From Mesobacillus boroniphilus (GTDB lineage Bacteria; Bacillota; Bacilli; Bacillales; Cytobacillaceae): a DNA stretch of 64,000 bases. Below, in pieces: positions 50,563 to 59,309 of the stretch (position 1 is the first letter of the stretch; every line of letters begins with the position of its first letter). The notes below the pieces were generated by a model, which was given only the letters and a program-made list of their open reading frames with translations, was not told the origin of the DNA and did not search any database. The translations under genes were made by a program, and so were the position numbers. The stretch lies in the NCBI RefSeq assembly GCF_018424685.1, contig NZ_QTKX01000003.1, positions 372,001-436,000 of the forward strand. Direction: 5' to 3'.

Positions 50563-51541
50563 GGATAAGGAGAAGAAAATCCTCTTTAAATACCGGTTTA
50601 CTTTGACGATGAGGGTCATAAGGGTCATCGCAGCCACACTTTTTTTCTTTTGGCTGTATATGTTGGTTGTCTCGATTAGTTATCATGCCCTGGACCTTGA
50701 TAAGAAACATCTTTTTTACAGCAGGCTGGCGATGGACTGGACACAGCCGAATATGCAGGATGATTTTGGCGGGATTGAATCAGTCGAAATCACCCCGTTC
50801 CTCACGCAAAAAATTTCCTATCCAGTCTTCAAGATGATTGGCAAAGAACCAGAACTGGTAGGTACAAAACAGTTAGCTAAACGGATGATTCCGATATACT
50901 CTACGAATAATACGGAATACATCAAACCTAAAACCGAAAGGGAATACAACTTTTACCTGCCGGAACATCCGAAGACAGGGAACAAGCTTAATGCGAATGA
51001 GGACCCATCAGTTTGGACGAAGCTTGAGAAGGTCCACGAAGGTACGGTGGCCGAGCTTTCTTTTTCAACAAAGGAATATAAGACACCTGAGGAAATGTTA
51101 GAGTTTTTGAAGCCATACGATCTCGATGTACTATGGATGCCTTTGTATACCGGGGAGTTGAAGGACTATGAAGAAAGCTGGCACGGCAGCGGGGATTCAT
51201 TGTCAGTAGAACCCTTTGGCTTCACAGGCGGACGTGAGGCGAGGGACAATTACCGTTCCACAAGCAAATATGGACTTGAGGAAAAATTCACTGACGAAAA
51301 TAAAAAATTGATGCTGAAGCAAATGAAAAAACTGCTTGATAATGAATCAACCAGCTACCGGGAGAATTTCCTCGGCCTCACTCACCTTGAGGAGCGATAC
51401 GATTATCTTATGAAAGAAGGATTCCAGGTCTATGGCGCAGTCGTGACCGGTCCGGTAAAAGAATTGCTGAAGCTAAAGGAAAATGAGCAAATCCAGGGTG
51501 CCAACCTTGGTGAAATGGCCTACTGGAACTGGGTGGAGTAA
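50549..51541 (+). CDS. Membrane anti-sigma factor (sigma_reg_N/C family)
   Basis: About 330 residues. The short N-terminal part (1-28, ending LFKYRFTLTMRVIR) should clamp the sigma factor; one membrane segment follows (29-52, AATLFFFWLYMLVVSI); the extracellular rest matches the sigma-regulator C-terminal family. It holds the ECF sigma inactive until envelope stress. ATG 50549 lies 8 nt after GGAAGGA; overlap with the sigma gene couples translation. Confidence 0.83.
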   Translation: MEWTKDKEKKILFKYRFTLTMRVIRVIAATLFFFWLYMLVVSISYHALDLDKKHLFYSRLAMDWTQPNMQDDFGGIESVEITPFLTQKISYPVFKMIGKEPELVGTKQLAKRMIPIYSTNNTEYIKPKTEREYNFYLPEHPKTGNKLNANEDPSVWTKLEKVHEGTVAELSFSTKEYKTPEEMLEFLKPYDLDVLWMPLYTGELKDYEESWHGSGDSLSVEPFGFTGGREARDNYRSTSKYGLEEKFTDENKKLMLKQMKKLLDNESTSYRENFLGLTHLEERYDYLMKEGFQVYGAVVTGPVKELLKLKENEQIQGANLGEMAYWNWVE

Positions 51542-51642
51542 AGCTTTTTCATAGCTTTATTGCTTTTACCTTTTTTATAAGTCGGCTTGCTTCAGGTGCT
51601 TTGGAATAGAGTTGATTAACCAGCTGATAAATTATAAAAATC

Positions 51643-51686
51643 AGAAGAAGCAGATTCTATTTCTAGGACTTTTGCTTCTTCTTTTG
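51643..51686 (+). terminator. Terminator downstream of the anti-sigma gene
   Basis: AGAAGAAGC pairs with GCTTCTTCT and is followed by TTTT. The loop is long (22 nt). The rest of 51542-51895 holds no supported gene. Confidence 0.55.
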
Positions 51687-51895
51687 CATTTGAAAATATA
51701 CTAAAATAGACTTTTCTAGTAAAATGGGAGTAGAAGGTGGACATCTGTTTTTATTCTGGGGATGCTGCCATTCCAAAGCCATTTATTTCGAATTCAATAT
51801 AATTACTTTCAAACACAATAAAGATGGTTTGAGACTAAAAGGTGCAGGTGTGCCGACACCAAATAGGGTGGTGAGCGGCTGGGGAGATGAGAAGG

Positions 51896-52921
51896 ATGTT
51901 TATCAAATTTGATACGATCGAAGAGCTGAAACGAAGTGTATACATGTGGATGCTGCCGATCATTACGATTGCTCTCGTCATCAACAGCGTCCTGAATACT
52001 CTGAGCCAATTCGATGCGATAATAAATTTCACACTCATTTTCTGGTTCTCGGTCAGCTGGTTTCTGGCCTATTTGAATCGAGGGATCCGGTTTGGCGAGT
52101 ACTCAAATCTATTATTAGTCAGTATATATCATGTCTTAACATTGTTTGATGTTGTCTACAACGACCTGGCGACAACCGGGGGTTCGCTCGGTGATTTCAT
52201 CGTTTGGATGCCACTGATCATCATGTTTTTCTTTCTGGTGCTGGGAACAAAAAGAGGGATGTATTTCTCGATATTCATCTTCCTGATCACACTAATCATA
52301 GCGGTGTTCTACAGCGGGCAAATGACTCCAGAATCGATTGATTCGCTGACACAATTCCATGCTGCGAATATAGTCTATATACTGGTCCTGTTTTATGCGC
52401 AAAATATGTTCCGTGCTTTTACAGAGAGGAATTTCTTTAAAATGCATGCTTATATTGATTCCCTGACACGCGTTGCCAACCGCCACCAGATTGATGTTTG
52501 GCTTGAGGGAAAGCTCGAGGCCGCTGAAGAGGAAAGTAAGCCATTTTCGATCATCTTTTTCGATATCGATCATTTTAAAAAAGTTAATGATGTATATGGT
52601 CATAAAATTGGCGACTGTGTCCTGAAGGAGTTGTCTGCCATTGTTTCTGCCAATCTAACAGACGGAGACCTTTTCGGCCGTTGGGGCGGAGAGGAATTCA
52701 TCCTGATTTCCAATAGTACTGGTGGACATGCCTATGAAAAAGCTGAGCATTTCCGTAAAATGGTTGAAAATCATTACTTTAAAGGAGCCGGCAGTTTGAC
52801 TGCAAGCTTCGGGGTCACAGATTATCAGCAAGGGGACAATATCGATTCCCTGCTGAACCGTGCAGATAAAGGCCTGTATGTATCGAAAAACAGCGGAAGG
52901 AATAAAGTAAGTGTTAACTAG
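51896..52921 (+). CDS. Membrane diguanylate cyclase (GGDEF)
   Basis: A 341-residue protein: five or six membrane segments (20-175) and a GGDEF domain (185-340). The active site GRWGGEEFIL (GGEEF) and the metal Asp in FFDIDHFKKVNDVYGH are intact, so it should make c-di-GMP, which in Bacillus controls motility and matrix. No RxxD inhibitory site is evident just before GGEEF. ATG 51896 follows GGGGAG by 9 nt. Confidence 0.9.
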   Translation: MFIKFDTIEELKRSVYMWMLPIITIALVINSVLNTLSQFDAIINFTLIFWFSVSWFLAYLNRGIRFGEYSNLLLVSIYHVLTLFDVVYNDLATTGGSLGDFIVWMPLIIMFFFLVLGTKRGMYFSIFIFLITLIIAVFYSGQMTPESIDSLTQFHAANIVYILVLFYAQNMFRAFTERNFFKMHAYIDSLTRVANRHQIDVWLEGKLEAAEEESKPFSIIFFDIDHFKKVNDVYGHKIGDCVLKELSAIVSANLTDGDLFGRWGGEEFILISNSTGGHAYEKAEHFRKMVENHYFKGAGSLTASFGVTDYQQGDNIDSLLNRADKGLYVSKNSGRNKVSVN

Positions 52922-52965
52922 CCATTCCGTTTCGGCGGGGTGGTTTTTAACTGAGATCCAGCTCC

Positions 52966-53009
52966 AGCTCCAGCGCTTGTCAGAGCTGACCAAGGCGCTG
53001 GAGCTTTTC
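52966..53009 (+). terminator. Terminator, possibly a truncated dispersed repeat
   Basis: AGCTCCAGCGC pairs with GCGCTGGAGCT around an 18-nt loop, then TTTT. The CTGACCAAGGCGCT segment resembles the end of a dispersed hairpin repeat I recall from Bacillaceae genomes; that link is from memory only. Confidence 0.65.
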
Positions 53010-53132
53010 AACTTCCATTATATTTATGGTTAAACTATATATATAATGTGGTAAGATAACTATGGTTAGGACTCTTTAAAAATGTTTATATATGAAATCG
53101 CTTTCAATAGATTTGAAAAGGAGCAGTGCACC

Positions 53133-53798
53133 ATGAAATATCGTTCTGCATTTGATATTATAGGTCCGGTGATGATCGGACCATCGAGTTCGCATACAGC
53201 GGGCGCTGCAAGGATTGGACGCGTGGCGCGCACATTATTCGAGAAGCAGCCGACAAAGGCCGTCATCTCCCTGTACGGCTCTTTTGCTAAAACCTATAAA
53301 GGACACGGAACAGATCTGGCACTCGTAGCCGGAATCTTGGACTTTGATACATTTGATGAACGAATTCCCAATGCTTTGAAAATCGCCGAGGAATCTGGAC
53401 TTGAAGTTGAATTCATTACTGAGGATGCTGTTATGGAGCATCCAAATACGGTAAAAATAAATCTTTACGATGGACAGGGTAAGGAGCTAGAAATCGTCGG
53501 GATTTCCATCGGTGGCGGAACCATTGAAATTACAGAAATCAATTCGTTTAAGCTGAAGCTGTCCGGCGCCAACCCGGCCATCCTCGTCGTCCATCATGAC
53601 AGGTTCGGGCTGATTTCAGCCGTGACAACCGTTTTATCAAAACATCAAATCAACATCGGCCATATGGAGGTCTCCCGAAAGGATAAGGGAGATATTGCCG
53701 TCATGGTCATCGAAATGGACCACAAACTCGAGGACGGAGTGTATGCGGAGTTAACTGCGCTAGATGGCGTTGACCAGGTCATCCGTCTCGTTGACTAA
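53133..53798 (+). CDS. sdaAB: L-serine dehydratase, beta subunit
   Basis: A 221-residue subunit of the iron-sulfur L-serine deaminase that converts serine to pyruvate and ammonia. The motif IGPVMIGPSSSHTAGAARIG opens the protein, and an ACT domain (near 145-218, VVHHDRFGLISAVTTVLSKH) closes it. ATG 53133 follows AAAGGAG; an earlier ATG at 53082 lacks one. The alpha subunit gene is 27 nt downstream. A TATAAT lies at 53042-53047. Confidence 0.93.
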   Translation: MKYRSAFDIIGPVMIGPSSSHTAGAARIGRVARTLFEKQPTKAVISLYGSFAKTYKGHGTDLALVAGILDFDTFDERIPNALKIAEESGLEVEFITEDAVMEHPNTVKINLYDGQGKELEIVGISIGGGTIEITEINSFKLKLSGANPAILVVHHDRFGLISAVTTVLSKHQINIGHMEVSRKDKGDIAVMVIEMDHKLEDGVYAELTALDGVDQVIRLVD

Positions 53799-53825
53799 AT
53801 TTGAGTTACATCAGGAGGGCTAGCC

Positions 53826-54731
53826 ATGTTTCGTAATGTTGCGGAGCTTGTTGAATTAGCTGAAAAAAATAACGTGAAAATCGCCGAAATCATGATTCGG
53901 CAGGAAATAGAGGTTTCTGGCCGTTCCCGTGAAGAGATTATTGCCCAGATGGACAATAATCTCCAGGTCATGGAACGCGCTGTGGAACGAGGTTTGAATG
54001 GCGTCAAATCCCAGACCGGCCTTACCGGAGGGGACGCGGTCTTGCTGCAAAAATACATTGACAGCGGAAAATCACTGGCTGGCAATCTATTATTGGATGC
54101 TGTCAGTAAGGCTGTTGCCACGAATGAAGTGAACGCGGCGATGGGCATTATCTGCGCGACACCGACTGCAGGATCAGCAGGCGTCGTGCCGGGAACACTT
54201 TTTGCCGTAAAGGAAAAATTGAACCCGACACGCATGGAAATGATTGAGTACTTGTTTACGACAGCGGCATTCGGATTTGTTGTGGCCAACAATGCTTCTA
54301 TTTCTGGTGCAGCAGGCGGTTGCCAGGCAGAAGTCGGGTCAGCTGCCGGAATGGCAGCGGCAGCCATTGTAGAAATGGCTGGCGGAACTCCGCAGCAGTC
54401 ATCTGACGCTTTTGCGATCACGCTCAAAAATATGCTTGGATTAGTATGCGACCCTGTTGCAGGACTAGTTGAAGTTCCATGTGTAAAAAGAAATGCGATG
54501 GGTGCTTCGAACGCCATCACTGCAGCCGACATGGCACTTGCAGGCGTAACAAGCAGAATCCCATGCGACGAAGTCATCGGCGCGATGTACGCCATCGGAC
54601 AGACGATGCCATCTGCGTTAAGGGAAACAGCAGAAGGCGGACTGGCTGCGACGCCAACAGGGAAACGTCTAGAAGAAGAAATCTTCGGGAAGCCGAAGAA
54701 AAAATTGGTAGATTACTTGATTCAGAAATAA
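53826..54731 (+). CDS. sdaAA: L-serine dehydratase, alpha subunit
   Basis: A 301-residue catalytic subunit holding the 4Fe-4S cluster. Cluster Cys candidates are in GIICATPTAGSAG, AAGGCQAEVGSA, LVCDPVAGLVEVPCVKRN, all conserved in SdaAA. RBS AGGAGGG. Terminator 11 nt after the stop. Confidence 0.94.
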   Translation: MFRNVAELVELAEKNNVKIAEIMIRQEIEVSGRSREEIIAQMDNNLQVMERAVERGLNGVKSQTGLTGGDAVLLQKYIDSGKSLAGNLLLDAVSKAVATNEVNAAMGIICATPTAGSAGVVPGTLFAVKEKLNPTRMEMIEYLFTTAAFGFVVANNASISGAAGGCQAEVGSAAGMAAAAIVEMAGGTPQQSSDAFAITLKNMLGLVCDPVAGLVEVPCVKRNAMGASNAITAADMALAGVTSRIPCDEVIGAMYAIGQTMPSALRETAEGGLAATPTGKRLEEEIFGKPKKKLVDYLIQK

Positions 54732-54742
54732 TGTTTGTGAAG

Positions 54743-54768
54743 CCACTCTCTATTGAGGGTGGTTTTTT
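54743..54768 (+). terminator. Terminator of sdaAB-sdaAA
   Basis: CCACTCTC pairs with GAGGGTGG (one wobble) around TATT, then TTTTTT. Confidence 0.85.
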
Positions 54769-54873
54769 ACTTTCTCCGAGCCAAAAGTCGACAGATTCAG
54801 CAATTTCTCTGCTATATACTGGAGGAAGAATACATAGAATCAGTCATGCAGACTTGAATAACGGAGGAATAGG

Positions 54874-56034
54874 GTGTTTAAACGTAGTTTATTTCTCGCA
54901 ATGACGATTGGGCTGGCAGGGTCAGGTACTTTCCCGGCTGAAGCATCGGTAAAACTGCCGGAAATCCGCCAGCAGCGACTTGATGTGAAAGAAGATTTTA
55001 CGAAGAAAGAAGAGCAAATTGAAGCAATGGATGCAGCCGAGCAAAAATATCTTTCCGAACTAAAGACATTGGACGATGAGATGACTGAGATTAATCAGAA
55101 AATCCGTCATCTGCAAAGCGTCATCGACAGCACCGGAAAATCTTCAGCAAATATGAAAAATGAAATCGACAAGCTGGCTGCCACCATTCAACATCGAGAG
55201 CAACTAATCAAAGAACGAATGCGGACCATGCAGGCAAATGATGGTTTGGGGCTTTATGTGGATATGATTTTCGATTCTAAAAGTCTGTCCCAATTATTCG
55301 ATGTTGCCACTGTGGTCAGCACCATCATGAAAGCTGACAAAGAGTTAATGGCAAAACACCAGGTGGATTTAGAGAAGGTGCGAAAGCAGGAAGCGGTACT
55401 CCAGCAAGAGATTGAGCTGCTCGAAGATGACCATAAGGAAATGCAGTCGTTGAAAGCTGAGATGGAAATGAAGGTAGAAGAAAAGCAGCGCTTGCTTGAT
55501 TCGGTCCAGAAGGAAAAACAGGAAAACGAGTCCGAGCTAATGGACATGTATGAAGTCTATGTGAATCTAGCATCCCAGGAAATCGCTATTTTAAAAGAAA
55601 ACCAAAGAGTTGAGTATGACTCTGCTGAACTAGAAGACGTATTTATAATGCCGACAAGCGGAGAGTTGACTTCTGGCTACGGACCGAGGTGGGGCAGGCT
55701 CCACGCCGGAATCGATATCGCTGATGAATCGCCTGATACTGAAGTAGTCGCAGCCGCGTCTGGAACCGTCATCCGTTCCTATTATTCCGCATCCTACGGG
55801 AACACTGTCCTCATCACCCATAAGATCAATGGCAAGACTTTCACCACCCTTTATGCCCATTTGGATAAAAGCATCGTTACTACGGGGCAGTCCATCAGCA
55901 AAGGCGAGATGCTCGGCTACATGGGCAACACTGGCGACAGCAGGGGTAAGCATCTTCACTTTGAAATCCACGAAGGACAGTGGAACTATGAAAAATCAAA
56001 TAGTGTCGATCCAAAGCTATATGTAAAAAAATAA
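54874..56034 (+). CDS. Secreted M23 peptidase with coiled coil (EnvC-like)
   Basis: A 386-residue cell-wall hydrolase or activator. A signal peptide (1-24, cut after PAEA) is followed by a long coiled coil (25-245) and an M23 LytM domain (260-380). Zinc ligands and catalytic His are present: LHAGIDIAD, TLYAHL and HLHFEIHE, so it is probably an active endopeptidase, unlike degenerate EnvC activators. GTG 54874 follows GGAGG. Single-gene unit. Confidence 0.88.
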   Translation: MFKRSLFLAMTIGLAGSGTFPAEASVKLPEIRQQRLDVKEDFTKKEEQIEAMDAAEQKYLSELKTLDDEMTEINQKIRHLQSVIDSTGKSSANMKNEIDKLAATIQHREQLIKERMRTMQANDGLGLYVDMIFDSKSLSQLFDVATVVSTIMKADKELMAKHQVDLEKVRKQEAVLQQEIELLEDDHKEMQSLKAEMEMKVEEKQRLLDSVQKEKQENESELMDMYEVYVNLASQEIAILKENQRVEYDSAELEDVFIMPTSGELTSGYGPRWGRLHAGIDIADESPDTEVVAAASGTVIRSYYSASYGNTVLITHKINGKTFTTLYAHLDKSIVTTGQSISKGEMLGYMGNTGDSRGKHLHFEIHEGQWNYEKSNSVDPKLYVKK

Positions 56035-56064
56035 GCCGGATTCCAAAATGGAATCTGGCTTTTT
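56034..56064 (+). terminator. Rho-independent terminator
   Basis: AAGCCGGATTCC pairs with GGAATCTGGCTT (one wobble) around AAAAT, then TTTT. Confidence 0.85.
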
Positions 56065-56068
56065 ACAG

Positions 56069-56099
56069 TTGCTCTTTACGTTAACGTCAATGGTATAAT
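56069..56099 (+). promoter_or_regulatory. MerR-type promoter with 19-bp spacer
   Basis: TTGCTC (56069-56074), 19 bp, TATAAT (56094-56099). The spacer holds TTTACGTTAACGTCAA (56075-56090), palindromic but for one base. Long spacer plus central dyad is the standard MerR-activated design. Confidence 0.7.
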
Positions 56100-56137
56100 T
56101 AATTTACTGATTATTCTGTTAAAAAAGAGGTTTTGCT

Positions 56138-56503
56138 ATGTATTCGATTTCTGATTTGGCTGAGGAGTTTGGGGTTACAACAAGGACCATTCGGTATTAT
56201 GAAGAGCTTGGCTTGTTGGAGCCATCCCGAACAGAAGGGGGCCGGCGAACCTACTCCGGCAGCGATCTTGCAAGGTTGAAGCTTGTGCTAAGAGGGAAAC
56301 GCTTTGGCTTCTCGCTGGAGGAAATTAAAGAAATGGTCCTGCTATTCGACGAGGACCGGACAGGAGAAAAGCAGCTGAAGCGGACCATCGAGTACGGGGA
56401 AGAGAAGTTGGCAGAGGTGAATGACAGAATATGTGAATTGGTTGAGATCAAAGAAGAAATCGAAAGACTGATGACTGAATTTAAAGGGAGGCTAAACCAA
56501 TGA
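56138..56503 (+). CDS. MerR-family regulator of the acyl-CoA dehydrogenase operon
   Basis: A 121-residue MerR protein: HTH (ISDLAEEFGVTTRTIRYYEELGLLEPSRTEGG, 3-35) and a coiled coil (75-118). The opening matches LiuR/fatty-acid MerR regulators, which control acyl-CoA or branched amino acid degradation. It overlaps the next gene by 4 nt and probably binds the dyad at 56075-56090. Confidence 0.87.
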   Translation: MYSISDLAEEFGVTTRTIRYYEELGLLEPSRTEGGRRTYSGSDLARLKLVLRGKRFGFSLEEIKEMVLLFDEDRTGEKQLKRTIEYGEEKLAEVNDRICELVEIKEEIERLMTEFKGRLNQ

Positions 56504-58173
56504 ATTTTTATCAAGAAGAACCACAGTTTCGGGCATTGTTGAAAGAATTACTGGATGAGGAATTTTTTGCGTATGCTGATAAAGAGCTAATGGAATATGG
56601 CGAGAAATGTGCAAATGACATCGACCAGCGTGCCAGGTTTACCGACCGCGAAGGCCAACCGAAGCTGATTAAATTCGATGCCTACGGTGAGGACATCTCT
56701 GAAGTATGGGTGAATGATGGGTATCGGAAAACAGTTGAAGATTCTTATAACACCGGGATTGTCGGCTACGTCCATAAGGAGATTCCCAAGCTTGGACGGA
56801 AGGGGAATTATATCTATTCTTATGCACAGGGCTATCTGTTATCCCAAACAGAGCCAGGCTTTTACTGTCCGGTAACCCTGACGATGGCAACAGCCTATTT
56901 ATTGGACCAATACGCGTCTCCAGAATTAAAAGAAAAATTCCTTCCCCATGTTTTATCAACAGGGGATACAACGCTGTTCGAAGGCGCAACCTTCCTGACT
57001 GAGCGCCAGGGAGGGTCCGATGTCGGCGCAAATGTGGTGAAGGCAGTTCAAACGGCGGAGGGCTACAAGCTCTACGGTGAAAAATACTTCGCCTCCAACG
57101 CAGGAATGTGCGGAGTCGCGATGGTGTTAGCAAGAAAAGAAGGAGCACCATCAGGAACAAAAGGCCTGACGTTATTCGCAGTCCCTTGGCGTAAAGAAGA
57201 TGGAAAACTTAACGGCATCAAGATTCGCAGGCTAAAAGACAAACTCGGAGTCAAAGCAGTGCCATCAGCCGAAGTCGAGTTTGAAGGTGCAGAAGCATTT
57301 GTCGTTGGCGATCCAACAAAAGGCTTTTACTATATGATGGAAGCGTTGAACCTATCCCGCGTCTGCAACACCGTCGCATCACTCGGAATCATGCGCCGTG
57401 CATACAGCGAAGCAAGACAATACGCATTAAAACGCGACGCCTTCGGCAAAAAACTGGCTGATTTTCCAATGATTAAAGAATCCCTGGTTAAAATGGCCGT
57501 GAAGCTTGAAGTTGAAACCAGGACAGTGTTTAAGTATCTTCCGTTGTTTGAGAAAGTCATAAGGAATGAACCGGGAGTATCAGAAAAAGATATCGTCCTC
57601 AATAGACTCTACATTGCCCTGTTGAAAAAAGAAACCGCCGAACAAGCCGTCCACTTCGCACACGAAGCCATCGAAATGCACGGCGGGAACGGGTATATCG
57701 AAGACTTTGTCACGCCGCGTTTATTGAGAGATGCACAAGTGCTGACCGTTTGGGAAGGTACTGCGAATATCCTCGGACTAGAAGTATTGCGATTGATGGA
57801 GAAGTTCAATGCTGGCGAGCTGTTTTTACAGGAAATAAAGGGGCGCATTTCAGGGATGGAGAGTGAATTTGCGAAACAGGTTCAAACAGGAGTAGAGCAG
57901 CTAGAGTCCCTGTTAACTTCTCTCAATCATGCATCAGCTGATCATAAAACATTTCATTCTAAAAGAGTTGCCGAGCTGATGGTGAAAATTTTCGAATGCG
58001 TCACAGCATTAGAATATGCTGAAAGTGGAGACGAACGTGCAACGAAAGTGATGGAAGTTTTCATCGATACGACATGGAAGTCCAATTATATTTTTGAAGA
58101 GAGTCTAAAAGCGGTTGATTTCTTCGGGGAAATCGTAATGGAGGCTGGAAAAAAGCAAGGAGTTACAGCTTAG
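56500..58173 (+). CDS. Acyl-CoA dehydrogenase (AidB/FadE-like)
   Basis: A 557-residue FAD enzyme for the first step of beta-oxidation of an acyl-CoA. Signatures are TFLTERQGGSDVGAN (substrate/FAD), SNAGMCGVAMVLAR, the flavin-binding QYALKRDAFGKKLADFPMIK, and the GTANILGLEVLR end. The extra C-terminal helices and length resemble AidB-type members, so the chain length is uncertain. The catalytic Glu could be in the TVWEGTAN motif. Co-transcribed with the MerR regulator. Confidence 0.88.
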   Translation: MNFYQEEPQFRALLKELLDEEFFAYADKELMEYGEKCANDIDQRARFTDREGQPKLIKFDAYGEDISEVWVNDGYRKTVEDSYNTGIVGYVHKEIPKLGRKGNYIYSYAQGYLLSQTEPGFYCPVTLTMATAYLLDQYASPELKEKFLPHVLSTGDTTLFEGATFLTERQGGSDVGANVVKAVQTAEGYKLYGEKYFASNAGMCGVAMVLARKEGAPSGTKGLTLFAVPWRKEDGKLNGIKIRRLKDKLGVKAVPSAEVEFEGAEAFVVGDPTKGFYYMMEALNLSRVCNTVASLGIMRRAYSEARQYALKRDAFGKKLADFPMIKESLVKMAVKLEVETRTVFKYLPLFEKVIRNEPGVSEKDIVLNRLYIALLKKETAEQAVHFAHEAIEMHGGNGYIEDFVTPRLLRDAQVLTVWEGTANILGLEVLRLMEKFNAGELFLQEIKGRISGMESEFAKQVQTGVEQLESLLTSLNHASADHKTFHSKRVAELMVKIFECVTALEYAESGDERATKVMEVFIDTTWKSNYIFEESLKAVDFFGEIVMEAGKKQGVTA

Positions 58174-58216
58174 ATGGTGAATGATTGAGTTTTGATTCTA
58201 ATAAAAAAAGCAATTT

Positions 58217-58246
58217 AGACTGAAGCAAATGCTTCAGTCTATTTTT
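58217..58246 (+). terminator. Terminator of the acyl-CoA dehydrogenase operon
   Basis: AGACTGAAGC/GCTTCAGTCT perfect 10-bp stem, loop AAAT, then ATTTTT. Confidence 0.9.
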
Positions 58247-58327
58247 GTTCTTTATTAAAAACAATTAAGATAGAAATTTTGAAATAGTGAGTAAACAAGA
58301 GATAAAAAGAGATTTATAACGAAAAAT

Positions 58328-58418
58328 GTTCTTTATAAAGAATATATAACCATTTTTAACGTTTTTCAAAAATGATAGACTGGCATATACTTTAATAGAG
58401 TTGTTCTCTAAAAAGAAC
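58328..58418 (+). promoter_or_regulatory. SinR-like operators before tapA
   Basis: GTTCTTTATAAAGAAT (58328-58343, one change) and GTTCTCTAAAAAGAAC (58403-58418, perfect arms) fit the SinR operator GTTCTCTAAAGAGAAC of B. subtilis, which represses tapA there. A further GTTCTTT half-site lies at 58247-58253. They sit 70-160 nt upstream of the tapA start. Confidence 0.75.
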
Positions 58419-58485
58419 GACATAAGTGTTTTCAATAAGCCTCTATGCTGTGCCAATAAATAATAAATGACTCAAGAGTCGGGAG

Positions 58486-59286
58486 GTGATAACTATTCGA
58501 CACACTCGAATGAGAAAATACAGGCGTCCGCCCCGTTTTTTCAGCAGGTTCATTCCAATCTTGGCGGCAAGTTATCTATTGCTATTTTCATTGATTCAAC
58601 TAAATACGTATACCAATGCAGCTTTCAATGATGTTGAAAAAGTCCGGGCTTCCGTCCAGGTTAGTTGGCCGATAGATGAATGGGATAAAAGTTCATTATC
58701 TTTCAATTTTGCAGGTTTGGAAAGAGGGGGCAGCTGTGATCCTCCATATGTATTCACGGATGTATACAATGCTGGTGAAGATATGACGTTCTCCACATGG
58801 AAATGGGAATTATTTATGGTTGGAGAAGGCAAAGACTCAAAAAATCCTATTAGTCCAGTACTTGAGAGCGGTGAAGTTCCACAGATAACTGCAAATAAGG
58901 CAGGAAGAATCGAGACGTCCAATCTTCAGAGTCTTCCGGGGAATGGACAATATAGATTCAAAATAACAAAGCCTGCTCACCCTGGAAAGGAAGCGATCTG
59001 GAGCGATGTTATTAAAGTAAGCGACTGCTCCGTTCCAGAGATAAACAATGACAACGAAAAAAATGAGATTGATCGCGATGCAGGTCCCTCTGAACAGAAC
59101 AACGATGCTCCACTGACGATAGAACAGGAGAAAGAGAATGACAAACAGAAGCAAGCAACGAATGATCCGCTAGATAGTTCAGATAATGAGGAAAAAGAGT
59201 TTGATGAAAAAAGTGTCCAAATAGACCCTTCTAATCAGCCGTCATCCGATCCGGAGAACAATGAACCTGTGGATAGTGGTGATTAG
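58486..59286 (+). CDS. tapA: TapA-like amyloid fibre assembly protein
   Basis: About 266 residues, matching TapA in order, length and motifs: a signal peptide cut before AFNDVEKVRASVQ by the SipW encoded next, a folded core with STWKWELFMVGEGKDSKNPI, and a disordered acidic C-terminal tail (190-266). TapA helps TasA polymerise and anchors fibres. The frame opens at GTG 58486, which lies inside the RBS GGGAGGTG; an ATT at 58495 is better placed as start, while ATG 58510 is too far from it. Confidence 0.85.
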   Translation: MITIRHTRMRKYRRPPRFFSRFIPILAASYLLLFSLIQLNTYTNAAFNDVEKVRASVQVSWPIDEWDKSSLSFNFAGLERGGSCDPPYVFTDVYNAGEDMTFSTWKWELFMVGEGKDSKNPISPVLESGEVPQITANKAGRIETSNLQSLPGNGQYRFKITKPAHPGKEAIWSDVIKVSDCSVPEINNDNEKNEIDRDAGPSEQNNDAPLTIEQEKENDKQKQATNDPLDSSDNEEKEFDEKSVQIDPSNQPSSDPENNEPVDSGD

Positions 59287-59309
59287 ATGTAAAGGAGAGG
59301 AATTCCATT

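Noticed and set aside
51724..51912. 62-codon frame before the GGDEF gene
   Set aside because: No RBS and no recognisable content; it runs into the GGDEF start.
53795..54595. 266-codon minus-strand frame
   Set aside because: It is antisense to sdaAA, a well-supported gene, and reads as low-complexity Ala/Ser/Thr.
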